Assembly: GCA_030840805.1 (NCBI GenBank)
Contig: JAVEDU010000005.1
Location: forward strand, 1 to 40,005
From: Actinomycetota bacterium
GTDB lineage: Bacteria > Actinomycetota > Actinomycetes > Mycobacteriales > HKI-0501
Reading direction: 5' to 3'
Length of the DNA: 40,005 bases
The notes under the pieces: model-generated
Database searches by the model: none
Told to the model about the DNA's origin: nothing
What the model saw: only the letters and a program-made list of their open reading frames with translations
Part shown: positions 33,678-40,005 of the stretch, one piece after another
Layout: every line of letters starts with the position of its first letter
Position numbering within the stretch: position 1 is the stretch's first letter
Program-made: the position numbers and the translations under genes

Positions 33678-35492
33678 TCAGTGGGCGAGCGTGCTGCCGT
33701 CGGACCGCTGCAGGAGCCGGAGCCGGTCGAGGACCTCGGTGGGCGCGCCGGCCGGGTCCAGCGCCCGCGCCTCGTCGGGGTGCAGCGGCGGTACGGCCAC
33801 GTGCGAGATCAGCGGGTGCAGCGACCGCTGGCCGTCCTCGTCCGAGCCGAACAGCTCCTCGTGCAGCTTCTCGCCGGGCCGCAGGCCGGTGTAGACGATC
33901 TCGATGGGCCGCGCCGACGCCTCGGCCATCTGCCGCGCGACGTCGTCGATCCGGACCGGCTCGCCCATGTCCAGTACCAGCGCCTCGCCGGGGTCGCCGA
34001 CGGCGGCCGCCTGGATCACCAGCTGCACCGCCTCCGGCACGGTCATGAAGTACCGAGTGACCTCGGGATCGGTGACGGTGAGCGGCCCGCCCGCCTCGAT
34101 CTGCGCCGCGAACGCGGTCAGCACCGAGCCCCGGCTGCCGAGCACGTTGCCGAACCGGACGCTGACGAATGTCCCGGGGACCTGCTGGGCCACATGTGCG
34201 GTGAGCCGCTCGGCGATGCGCTTGGAGTAGCCGAGCGCGCTGGTCGGGTCCGCGGCCTTGTCGGTCGAGATGTTCACGAACCTCGCCACGCCGGCGTCCG
34301 CGGCCGCCTCCAGCACGGTCAGCGTGCCCCAGACGTTGCTCTTGACCGCCTCGCCGGGGAACTGCTCGAGCAGCGACAGGTGCTTGAGTGCCGCCGCGTG
34401 GAACACGACCTCCGGGCGCCGGTCGGTGAAGACGTGCCGGAGGTGGTCGGTGTCGCGGATGTCCGCGAGCACGAGGTCGGTGCCGTCGAGCAGCGCGCGC
34501 CCGTGGATCGACAGCTGGACGGCGTGGAGGGCGGACTCGTCCCGGTCCAGCATGATCAGCTCGCTCGGCGACAGCCGGTGGAGCTGACGGCACAGCTCCG
34601 AGCCGATCGAGCCCCCGGCGCCCGTGACGAGCACCCGGCGGCCGGTGATGTACCCGGCGATGGCGTCGATGTCGGTCTCGATCTGGTGCCGCCCGAGCAG
34701 GTCGGTGACATCGACGTCGCGCACGTCGGACACCTCGACCGGGTGGTCGATCACCGCGCTGATCGACGGCAGGATCTTGCAGGCCGCGCCCGCCTGCCGG
34801 GAGAGGTCCCGGACCTCCCGGACCAGGCTGCTGCTCGGGTCGCTGACCGCGATGATCACGGCCGTCACGCCGAGCTCGGACGCCACCTGGGTCAGTCTGG
34901 GCCGGTCGGCGACGACCGGTACGCCGTTGATCCGCAGGTGCCGCTTCGCCGGGTCGTCGTCCACCAGCCCCACCGGCAGGTAGGCGCTCGCCGGATCGCG
35001 GAGCATGCTGCGTACGAGCCGGGTGGCGGCCTCGCCGGCGCCGAAGACCAGCACCGGCTGGGCGTCCTCGCGGGGTCGCATCATCCGCTCGCGCTGCGCC
35101 CGCCGGACGTACCGCGTCGCGAACATCAGCAGCAGCGCGATGACGCCACCGACGAGCGGGGTGCTGATCGGCACCGGCCGGCCGGGGAGCGCCAGATCAC
35201 CGGCGGTGAGCACCAGGGCCGTGGCGCCGACGGCCGCCGACACGGCGCGGATCTCGTCGAAGCTGCCGAACGGGTACCGGCCCCGGTACACGTAGAGCTG
35301 GAAGCCGATCGCCGCCTGGAGGGCGAAGGCCGCGAGGAACGCCACGGTGAGCGCATGGAGGTGGCCGGTGGCGAGGCTGAGGTCGAACCGCGCCCAAGCG
35401 GCCAGGAAGATGCCGACCCCCCAGGCGGCACCGTCGACCACCAACTGACTCCAGAGGCGTACCCGCTGGTCGATCCTCGTGGTGCCGGACAC
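33678..35492 (-). CDS. CapD/WbpM-like membrane NDP-sugar 4,6-dehydratase
   Basis: A 604-residue protein. Four membrane spans fill about residues 10-120 (VDGAAWGVGIFLAAWA; VGGVIALLLMFATRYV). A first Rossmann-like region starts VLVFGAGEAATRLVR. The dehydratase Rossmann domain has RRVLVTGAGGSIGSELCRQL and active-site GYSKRIAERL; also NISTDKAADPTSALG and VRFGNVLGSRGSV. This is the membrane form (WbpM, FlaA1-related) that converts UDP-GlcNAc to a 4-keto-6-deoxy sugar. GTG at 35492 is preferred because GGAG lies 8 nt upstream and it starts the first span; an ATG further upstream would add a non-matching tail. Divergent from the SDR at 35710. Confidence 0.93.
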   Translation of the reverse strand: MSGTTRIDQRVRLWSQLVVDGAAWGVGIFLAAWARFDLSLATGHLHALTVAFLAAFALQAAIGFQLYVYRGRYPFGSFDEIRAVSAAVGATALVLTAGDLALPGRPVPISTPLVGGVIALLLMFATRYVRRAQRERMMRPREDAQPVLVFGAGEAATRLVRSMLRDPASAYLPVGLVDDDPAKRHLRINGVPVVADRPRLTQVASELGVTAVIIAVSDPSSSLVREVRDLSRQAGAACKILPSISAVIDHPVEVSDVRDVDVTDLLGRHQIETDIDAIAGYITGRRVLVTGAGGSIGSELCRQLHRLSPSELIMLDRDESALHAVQLSIHGRALLDGTDLVLADIRDTDHLRHVFTDRRPEVVFHAAALKHLSLLEQFPGEAVKSNVWGTLTVLEAAADAGVARFVNISTDKAADPTSALGYSKRIAERLTAHVAQQVPGTFVSVRFGNVLGSRGSVLTAFAAQIEAGGPLTVTDPEVTRYFMTVPEAVQLVIQAAAVGDPGEALVLDMGEPVRIDDVARQMAEASARPIEIVYTGLRPGEKLHEELFGSDEDGQRSLHPLISHVAVPPLHPDEARALDPAGAPTEVLDRLRLLQRSDGSTLAH

Positions 35493-35709
35493 AGATCTTC
35501 TCCCCAGGGCATCCTCGGCGGGGGCCGCAGCCACCACCTCGGGACACCGCGCGTTCGGACGTGAGCGTGGCCATTCGGTTACGCTTCGGGACCGGAATCT
35601 CCGATACAGCTTAGGGGTCGACGCGCGTGCAGCTCGGGTACCGCCCCTCGACCCGCCCCCAAGGCCCTGTGCAGACGAGCGTTGCCGCTGTCGTGGCGAC
35701 GGTCCGCGG
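35493..35709. promoter_or_regulatory. Divergent gap between dehydratase and SDR genes
   Basis: A 217-bp spacer. TTCGGTTACGCTTCGG at 35576-35591 resembles the ATCGGTTACGGT word seen before the sugar ATPase and LacI genes, giving a possible TACGCT -10 box for the SDR or another gene. Nothing else is clear. Confidence 0.4.
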
Positions 35710-36675
35710 GTGAGCGCCGCCGAGGGAATCGTCGCCGCGGTCGTCGGAGCTTCGGGCTTCGTCGGCTCGGCCGTGGTGCGGGCGTTGGAGGCCGACGGCG
35801 CCACGGTGATCGCCGTCGCGGCTCCCCGGCTCCGTACCGGGGAGAGAGACCCGGACGCGCTCGTCCGGCACGCCGCCGGCCTGTCCGGGCCAGGCCTCGA
35901 CGCACTCCGGGGCGCCGATGTGGTGGTGATCGCCGCCGGGGTCCCGGACGCCACCGGTTCCGACGTCGACCAGCTCGTCGGGGCGCACGCCCTGTTGCCC
36001 GCGGCGGTGTTCGCGGCGGCGCACCGGGCCGGCGTCCGCCGGGTGGTGCACGTCAGCTCGGGCGCCGTCCAGGGCGCCGCCGAGGTGCTGGACGAGAGCC
36101 CGCACCGCGCGCCGGAGTCGCCGTACGCCGTCTCCAAGGCGCTCGGCGAGGAGGTGCTGGACCGGCTCGCCCGGTCCGCCGGGATGGAACTGGTGATCTA
36201 CCGACCCCCATCCGTCCAGGGGCCCGGCCGCCGTGTCACCGAACGGATCGTCGCGCTCGCCCGGTCGCCGCTGCGCTCGGTCGCCGGGAACGGCCACTCG
36301 CCGTCCCCGCAGGCCCTCGTCGGGAACGTCGGGGCCGCGGTGGCCGCCCTGTGCGCGCTGCCCGGCGTACCCCCGTATGTGATCCACCCGTGGGAGGGGA
36401 TCACCAGCGGGTCCCTGCTGGAACTCCTCGGTGCGGGGCGGCGACCCCGCCGGATCCCGGCCGTGCTCGCCCGGTCCGCGGTCCGGCTCGCCCGCGCCAC
36501 ACTGGGCCGGACGGCCGGCGGGGAGGGGACCGTCCGGCGCATCGAGGTGCTCTGGTTCGGTCAGCGGCAGGCGCCGAGCTGGCTCACCGCGCAGGGCTGG
36601 GTCCCGCCGGTGGGGGCCGAGGGCTGGACGCGGCTCGCCGAGGACGTCGCCACGTCCACCCGGACGAACGGCTGA
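35710..36675 (+). CDS. NAD-dependent SDR reductase (WbpV/WbpK-like)
   Basis: A 321-residue extended SDR. Rossmann GASGFVG (13-19), active-site VSSGAVQG with Ser near 116-117, and Tyr139-xxx-Lys143 (YAVSK). This is a compact form resembling enzymes that reduce UDP-4-keto-6-deoxy-GlcNAc to UDP-QuiNAc or UDP-FucNAc. That would use the product of the neighbouring 4,6-dehydratase. GTG at 35710 lies at the beginning of the fold, with a weak upstream ribosome site. An in-frame ORF to 35479 would add a low-complexity tail and is not favoured. The reaction is inferred. Confidence 0.8.
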   Translation: MSAAEGIVAAVVGASGFVGSAVVRALEADGATVIAVAAPRLRTGERDPDALVRHAAGLSGPGLDALRGADVVVIAAGVPDATGSDVDQLVGAHALLPAAVFAAAHRAGVRRVVHVSSGAVQGAAEVLDESPHRAPESPYAVSKALGEEVLDRLARSAGMELVIYRPPSVQGPGRRVTERIVALARSPLRSVAGNGHSPSPQALVGNVGAAVAALCALPGVPPYVIHPWEGITSGSLLELLGAGRRPRRIPAVLARSAVRLARATLGRTAGGEGTVRRIEVLWFGQRQAPSWLTAQGWVPPVGAEGWTRLAEDVATSTRTNG

Positions 36676-36754
36676 GCCGCGCCGCTCCGTCCCGGTGGAG
36701 GTACGGCGCTAACCTGAGGCCGCGCAACCCGCCGCCCGAAGGTGAGGAACGACC

Positions 36755-37795
36755 GTGAGTTACCAGCCCCAGCCCGACGACGGGCGCGGTGCCGTGTACG
36801 GCCGTGCGAGCGTCCGGCCCCGTTCGGGTGACGGAGGCGTCCCGCGCGGAACCGACGGCCCCTCGCGCGGAACCGGTCGCGCCGGCGGTTTGCCGCCCGC
36901 CCCGCCCCGCCGGATCCGGTGGGCCCGCGTGCTCCTGGCGCTCGGCGTGCTCGCGCTGGTGCTCGTGGTCGGCACGGTGGCGACCGGCATGTACCTGTTC
37001 AACAAGTTCGACGGGCAGGTGAAGCGCGTCGGGGACGTGTTCGCCGCCCTGCCGGAGAACGAGCGACCGGCGAAGTCGGTCGGCGGCGCGACGAACATCC
37101 TGCTGGTCGGCTTCGACTCGTGGCGGAACAGCGTGCCGCGGTCCGACACGATCATGCTCATCCACCTCCCGGCGGACCGGAAGAAGGCGTACGTCGTCTC
37201 GATCCCGCGCGACTCCTGGGTGCCGGTGCCGGGTTACCGCCGGGCCAAGATCAACTCGGCGTTCGCCTGGGGCGGTCCGACGCTGCTGATCAAGACGATC
37301 GAGCAGTTCACCGACGTGCGGATCGATCACTTCGCACAGGTGTCGTTCTCCGGGTTCGAGGCGATGACCGACGCCGTCGGGGGCGTCGACATGCCCGGTG
37401 CGGGGCATCTCGACGGCAAGTCCGCGCTGAAGTACGTCCGGGAGCGCAAGACCCTCCCCGGCGGCGACTTCGACCGGATCAAGCGGCAGCAGACCTTCAT
37501 CAAGGTGCTGATGAAGGAGACCTCCGGCAGCATGAACAATCCGGTCGCACTCGTGAAGCTCGGCGACGCGGTCAGCAAGGCCGTCAGCGTCGACTCCGGG
37601 CTCACCGGAAGCGAGCTGCGGTCCCTGGCGCTGAGCGCGCGGGGGCTGCGAGGCCCGTCGGTGGTGTTCTCGACGGCACCCACCACCGGTACCGGGATGA
37701 TCGGCGACCAGAGCGTCGTGTTCCTCGACAAGTCGGCCGGGATCAGGCTGTGGACGGCGATGCGCGAGGACCGGATGGCGGACCTGAAGGGCTGA
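36755..37795 (+). CDS. LCP family glycopolymer transferase, copy 2
   Basis: A 346-residue membrane protein with a longer Gly/Pro/Arg-rich cytoplasmic head (1-55), one membrane segment (about 58-82) and an LCP domain: ILLVGFDSWRN, SDTIMLIHLPADRKKAYVV (130-148), PRDSWVPVPG (151-160), YVRERKTLPGGDFDRIKRQQ. The GTG start has GAGGAA upstream; a possible -10 box TAACCT lies at 36710-36715. It is closely similar to copy 1 along its whole outer domain and should do the same transfer of polymer to the wall. One may serve the polysaccharide made here and the other a different polymer. Confidence 0.94.
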   Translation: MSYQPQPDDGRGAVYGRASVRPRSGDGGVPRGTDGPSRGTGRAGGLPPAPPRRIRWARVLLALGVLALVLVVGTVATGMYLFNKFDGQVKRVGDVFAALPENERPAKSVGGATNILLVGFDSWRNSVPRSDTIMLIHLPADRKKAYVVSIPRDSWVPVPGYRRAKINSAFAWGGPTLLIKTIEQFTDVRIDHFAQVSFSGFEAMTDAVGGVDMPGAGHLDGKSALKYVRERKTLPGGDFDRIKRQQTFIKVLMKETSGSMNNPVALVKLGDAVSKAVSVDSGLTGSELRSLALSARGLRGPSVVFSTAPTTGTGMIGDQSVVFLDKSAGIRLWTAMREDRMADLKG

Positions 37796-37805
37796 TCGCC
37801 GGGGC

Positions 37806-38177
37806 TCACCCCGCGGTGAGGATCTCCAGCAGGTGTCCGTCCGGGTCGGGAAAGTACACCGAGCGCCCGCCGCGTTCGGTGTTGATCTCGCCGTACCGCA
37901 GCGGTTCGTGCGGGTTGGCGTGGTACCGCAGGCCGGCCTCGCGGATACGCCCGAAGATCTCGTCGAACTCCGGTTCGCTCACCCGGAAGGCGTAGTGCCG
38001 CGACTCGATGTCGGCTGCCGTCGAGTCGGCGTAGTCCAGGGTGGAGGCGCCCACCCGGACGGGGACGAACGGGCCGAACGGAGCGCCGACGTCGAGCCCG
38101 AGCAGTGCCGCCAGGAACTCCGCGGAACGGCGCTTGTCGCGGGCCGGGACGATCGTGTGGTCGAGTGAGATGGACAT
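37806..38177 (-). CDS. VOC (glyoxalase/bleomycin-resistance fold) family protein
   Basis: A 123-residue single-domain protein. Two beta-alpha-beta-beta-beta units are visible, SLDHTIVPARDKRRSAEFLA and SRHYAFRVSEPEFDEIFGRI, and the end SVYFPDPDGHLLEIL has the Glu and His-containing strand typical of metal-binding VOC enzymes. Metal ligands would be His of SLDHTIV and Glu of LLEIL. ATG at 38177 is chosen over an in-frame start at 38231 because it begins the fold. Substrate unknown. It converges with LCP copy 2 with only 10 nt between. Confidence 0.88.
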   Translation of the reverse strand: MSISLDHTIVPARDKRRSAEFLAALLGLDVGAPFGPFVPVRVGASTLDYADSTAADIESRHYAFRVSEPEFDEIFGRIREAGLRYHANPHEPLRYGEINTERGGRSVYFPDPDGHLLEILTAG

Positions 38178-38381
38178 GTCGCACCCCCGGTGTGGACGAG
38201 GTCTCGTCCTCCGGTCTACCGCGGCAGTCAACCCCTCGGCCCCGGACGGGGTCCTCCCCGGAACGGCTGAGTGAGCGGACGTCGGACCTCCAGTGGCCCG
38301 AAGAGTGCGCGTGGGAGGATGTCACTCGGATCACGGGGATCGTCGTCCCGAGAATTGTCGCGACTACAGTCCCCCTGTCCC

Positions 38382-38454
38382 GCCGACGTGGCGCAATTGG
38401 TAGCGCACCCGACTTGTAATCGGGCGGTTAGGGGTTCAAGTCCCCTCGTCGGCT
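38382..38454 (+). tRNA. tRNA-Thr (anticodon TGT)
   Basis: A 73-nt cloverleaf: acceptor GCCGACG (38382-38388) with CGTCGGC (38447-38453), D-arm, anticodon arm CCCGA-CTTGTAA-TCGGG with anticodon TGT (38415-38417), T-arm AGGGG-TTCAAGT-CCCCT, discriminator T. The CCA is not encoded. A possible -10 box TACAGT is at 38365-38370. It is followed at 38530 by an integrase, so its 3' end is the likely attachment site of an integrated element. Confidence 0.95.
38420..38454. other. Presumed attachment (att) site of the integrative element
   Basis: Actinomycete integrative elements of this gene order insert in a tRNA 3' half, copying a short piece of it so the gene stays whole. The tRNA-Thr is intact and the integrase stop is 75 nt after its end. 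The opposite copy would be on the other side of the element, outside the window, so the exact core cannot be set. Confidence 0.5.
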
Positions 38455-38482
38455 CTGTCTCCACCGCAGGTGAGAGCGCCGA

Positions 38483-38511
38483 GGGGCGGTCCGGGTCGGC
38501 CGGGCCGCCCC
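38483..38511. terminator. Hairpin between tRNA-Thr and integrase
   Basis: GGGGCGG and CCGCCCC with CCGG/CCGG inside, loop GTCGG, one G-T pair: about 12 bp. It may end the tRNA transcript, the integrase transcript, or both. Confidence 0.55.
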
Positions 38512-38529
38512 GTACGTGTCACAGAAATG

Positions 38530-39693
38530 TCACGAGCGCCGCCGCAGCGCCTTCGCGGCGACCCGGAGCGATTCTTCCTGGGAGTGCACGTAGGTCCGCA
38601 TCGTGAACGCCGAGTCCGCGTGACCGAGCCACGCCGCGATCACCGCGGTCGGCACACCTTGGAGATGCAGGACCGTCCCGCAGGTGTGCCGCGCATCGTG
38701 TAGCCGGATGCGCCGGACCTTCGCCCGGGCGACCAGCGCGTCCCAGCGAGAGGACAGCGTCTCCGGATGCAGCGGACCGCCGATCTCGTTGGTCACCACG
38801 TACCCGGAGTCCTGCCACGCCGCTCCGGCGATCTTCCGCTCGCCCTCCTGCCGCTTCTGCGCTCGCCGCAGCACAGCCGCCAGGTCCTTGGTCAGAGGCA
38901 GCCGACGCACGCCCTTGACGGTCTTCGGGGTGGACGGAGTGGCCCGTCCGTCCACCGCGACCCGCGTCACCCGGACCGCCAGCACACCCTCATCGAACAG
39001 CACGTCCGACCACGGCAGCCCCGCCACCTCGCCACGACGAAGGCCATACAGCGCCAGGTACCACGCGTGTTCCAGCCGGTCGTCACGCGCGGCGGCGAGC
39101 ACCCGGTCCACCTCCGCCGGTGCGTACGTCTGCATCTCCTGGCGGTCCTGCGGCAGCCGGTCCACCAGCTCAGCCACGTTCCGCGCCACGATGCCCTGCC
39201 GCCGGGCGTCGTCCAGCACCTGGCCCAGCGTGAACAACAGGAGGTTGACGGTCCGCGGCCGCCAGGGCCGGCGCAGCTTCCCGTCGGCCCGTTTCATCCC
39301 GCCCGCGGTGAGCAGACCCACCAGCTCCACGACATGCTGCTTGCTGAGCTGGCGGACCGGCAGCGCGCCATACGCAGCAGTCACCGGCTTGAGCACGTCC
39401 CGATAGCCCGCCAACGTGCTGGGCCGGATGCCGTGCCGCCCGGCCAGCCAGCCGTCGATCACCTCCTGCACCGTGACTCCGGACCGCACCACGTAGGTGC
39501 CGCCACTAGCTGCCGACCGGACCGCGGCGTACGCGTCGGCGGCCTCGGTAACCGTCCGGAACCGACGGCGAGTCTGACGCCGCTTGCCCGTCCGCGGGTC
39601 AAGCCCGACGTCGACCACCAGCTCCACCCGGCGGACGCCACCGAGCAGCTCCACCCAGCGTGCGCCCGGAGGCAGACGCCGCCGTATCGTCAC
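38530..39693 (-). CDS. int: Tyrosine recombinase / integrase
   Basis: A 387-residue phage-type integrase. The N-terminal DNA-binding part (RRRLPPGARWVELLG) is followed by a SAM-like core-binding domain (about 70-170) and the catalytic domain with Arg219 (LYGLRRGEVAGL), Lys257 region (STPKTVKGVRRLPL), His332-xx-Arg335 (LHDARHT), His358 (WLGHAD) and Tyr368 nucleophile (TYVHS). All the catalytic residues are in place, so it is probably active. Start GTG at 39693 overlaps the TGA of the excisionase gene (GTGA). Target site is presumably the tRNA-Thr just beside it. Confidence 0.95.
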   Translation of the reverse strand: MTIRRRLPPGARWVELLGGVRRVELVVDVGLDPRTGKRRQTRRRFRTVTEAADAYAAVRSAASGGTYVVRSGVTVQEVIDGWLAGRHGIRPSTLAGYRDVLKPVTAAYGALPVRQLSKQHVVELVGLLTAGGMKRADGKLRRPWRPRTVNLLLFTLGQVLDDARRQGIVARNVAELVDRLPQDRQEMQTYAPAEVDRVLAAARDDRLEHAWYLALYGLRRGEVAGLPWSDVLFDEGVLAVRVTRVAVDGRATPSTPKTVKGVRRLPLTKDLAAVLRRAQKRQEGERKIAGAAWQDSGYVVTNEIGGPLHPETLSSRWDALVARAKVRRIRLHDARHTCGTVLHLQGVPTAVIAAWLGHADSAFTMRTYVHSQEESLRVAAKALRRRS

Positions 39694-39872
39694 GCCGCCG
39701 ACCCGTCCGCCAGCTCGGTCACAAAGCGCCGCAACGCATCGACCGGCACTCGACGGCAGCGACCGAGCTTGACCGACGGCAGGGCGCCGGACCCCATCAG
39801 CTCGTACACCTTGTTCCGCCCGACGCGGAGCGCACGCGCGGCTTCCTCCGGTGTGCACAGCAGTTCATCCAC
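39690..39872 (-). CDS. xis: Excisionase / MerR-like helix-turn-helix (Xis)
   Basis: A 60-residue winged-helix protein: LCTPEEAARALRVGRNKVYE, the typical DNA-binding-domain excisionase pattern (DNA-binding domain 17), then SVKLGRCRRVPVDALRRF. It would assist the integrase in excision. The GTG start is preceded by AGGAGG (39879-39884) with 6-nt spacing, an unusually strong ribosome site. It overlaps the integrase start, so the two are one operon. Confidence 0.92.
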   Translation of the reverse strand: MDELLCTPEEAARALRVGRNKVYELMGSGALPSVKLGRCRRVPVDALRRFVTELADGSAA

Positions 39873-39886
39873 TGTGGACCTCCTGG

Positions 39887-40005
39887 CTAGGCGGCGCGGT
39901 CGGCGTCGCTGGGTGGTGGGTCGGTGCCGTCGGCGGCGGCCTGGGCTGCGCGGAGTTCGGCCTGCCAGCGGAGTCGTTCGGACAGGGCGTGCAGGATCAG
40001 CCGCC
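39887..40005 (-). CDS. 3' end of an upstream mobile-element gene (partial)
   Basis: The frame open to the window edge ends with a TAG at 39887-39889. The last ~38 residues are charged and alanine-rich (RLILHALSERLRWQAEL, then RAAQAAADGTDPPPSDADR). In actinomycete elements of the pSAM2 type the order is replication initiator, xis, int. This may be the end of such a replication gene, but nothing here proves it. Only the C-terminus is seen. Confidence 0.55.
   Translation of the reverse strand, partial: RLILHALSERLRWQAELRAAQAAADGTDPPPSDADRAA

Noticed and set aside
37799-37813. Hairpin CGGGG-CTCA-CCCCG between LCP copy 2 and the VOC gene
   Set aside because: Only 5 bp and overlaps the VOC stop; too weak to call a terminator.

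Overview
The window is very GC-rich and almost fully coding. It has frequent GTG (and one TTG) starts, 4-nt stop/start overlaps, LytR-CpsA-Psr (LCP) proteins, an LPxTG wall-anchored protein and a DUF4012 protein. This points to a high-GC Gram-positive actinomycete chromosome. I cannot name the genus from the sequence.

Layout. (1) 1-5.4 kb: a palindromic repeat, an SRPBCC protein, thioredoxin and a thiamine-dependent transketolase/E1-like enzyme, then a frameshifted IclR-type regulator remnant, then two tandem paralogous secreted-protein units (one ending in LPVTG) whose promoters and terminators are also duplicated. (2) 5.4-12.1 kb: a DUF4012 membrane protein divergent from cysS-rlmB, a luciferase-like flavin oxidoreductase, and an orphan MsiK/UgpC-type sugar-importer ATPase. 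Palindromes with TGATCATG ends sit in the gaps. (3) 12.2-14.8 kb: a deleted LacI-type regulator whose stop overlaps the start of a ParA/MinD-like ATPase, then an intact LacI-family regulator with a leaderless promoter. (4) 14.9-37.8 kb: a large cell-surface polysaccharide locus. (5) 37.8-40 kb: a VOC protein, tRNA-Thr(TGT), and the edge of an integrated element (integrase, excisionase, and the 3' end of a third gene that runs off the window).

The polysaccharide locus holds the parts of a Wzx/Wzy-type pathway. A WecA/WbpL-like phosphoglycosyltransferase would start the lipid-linked unit. NDP-sugar enzymes (two extended SDRs, a UDP-sugar dehydrogenase, a CapD/WbpM-like 4,6-dehydratase and a divergent WbpV/WbpK-like reductase) would supply precursors. 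Two GT4 glycosyltransferases, a methyltransferase, an asparagine-synthase-like amidotransferase and an SGNH-fused acyltransferase would build and decorate the repeat unit. A Wzx-like flippase and a Wzy/ligase-like protein would export and polymerise it. A Wzz/BY-kinase fusion and a low-molecular-weight tyrosine phosphatase, encoded convergently 12 bp apart, would control chain assembly. Two close LCP paralogs lie at the two ends of the locus and are the likely enzymes that attach the polymer to peptidoglycan.

The most unusual signals are the duplicated promoter-gene-terminator unit at 4.0-5.4 kb, the TGATCATG-tipped palindromes, the LacI-remnant/ParA coupling, the LCP-flanked polysaccharide locus, and the integrative element next to tRNA-Thr.
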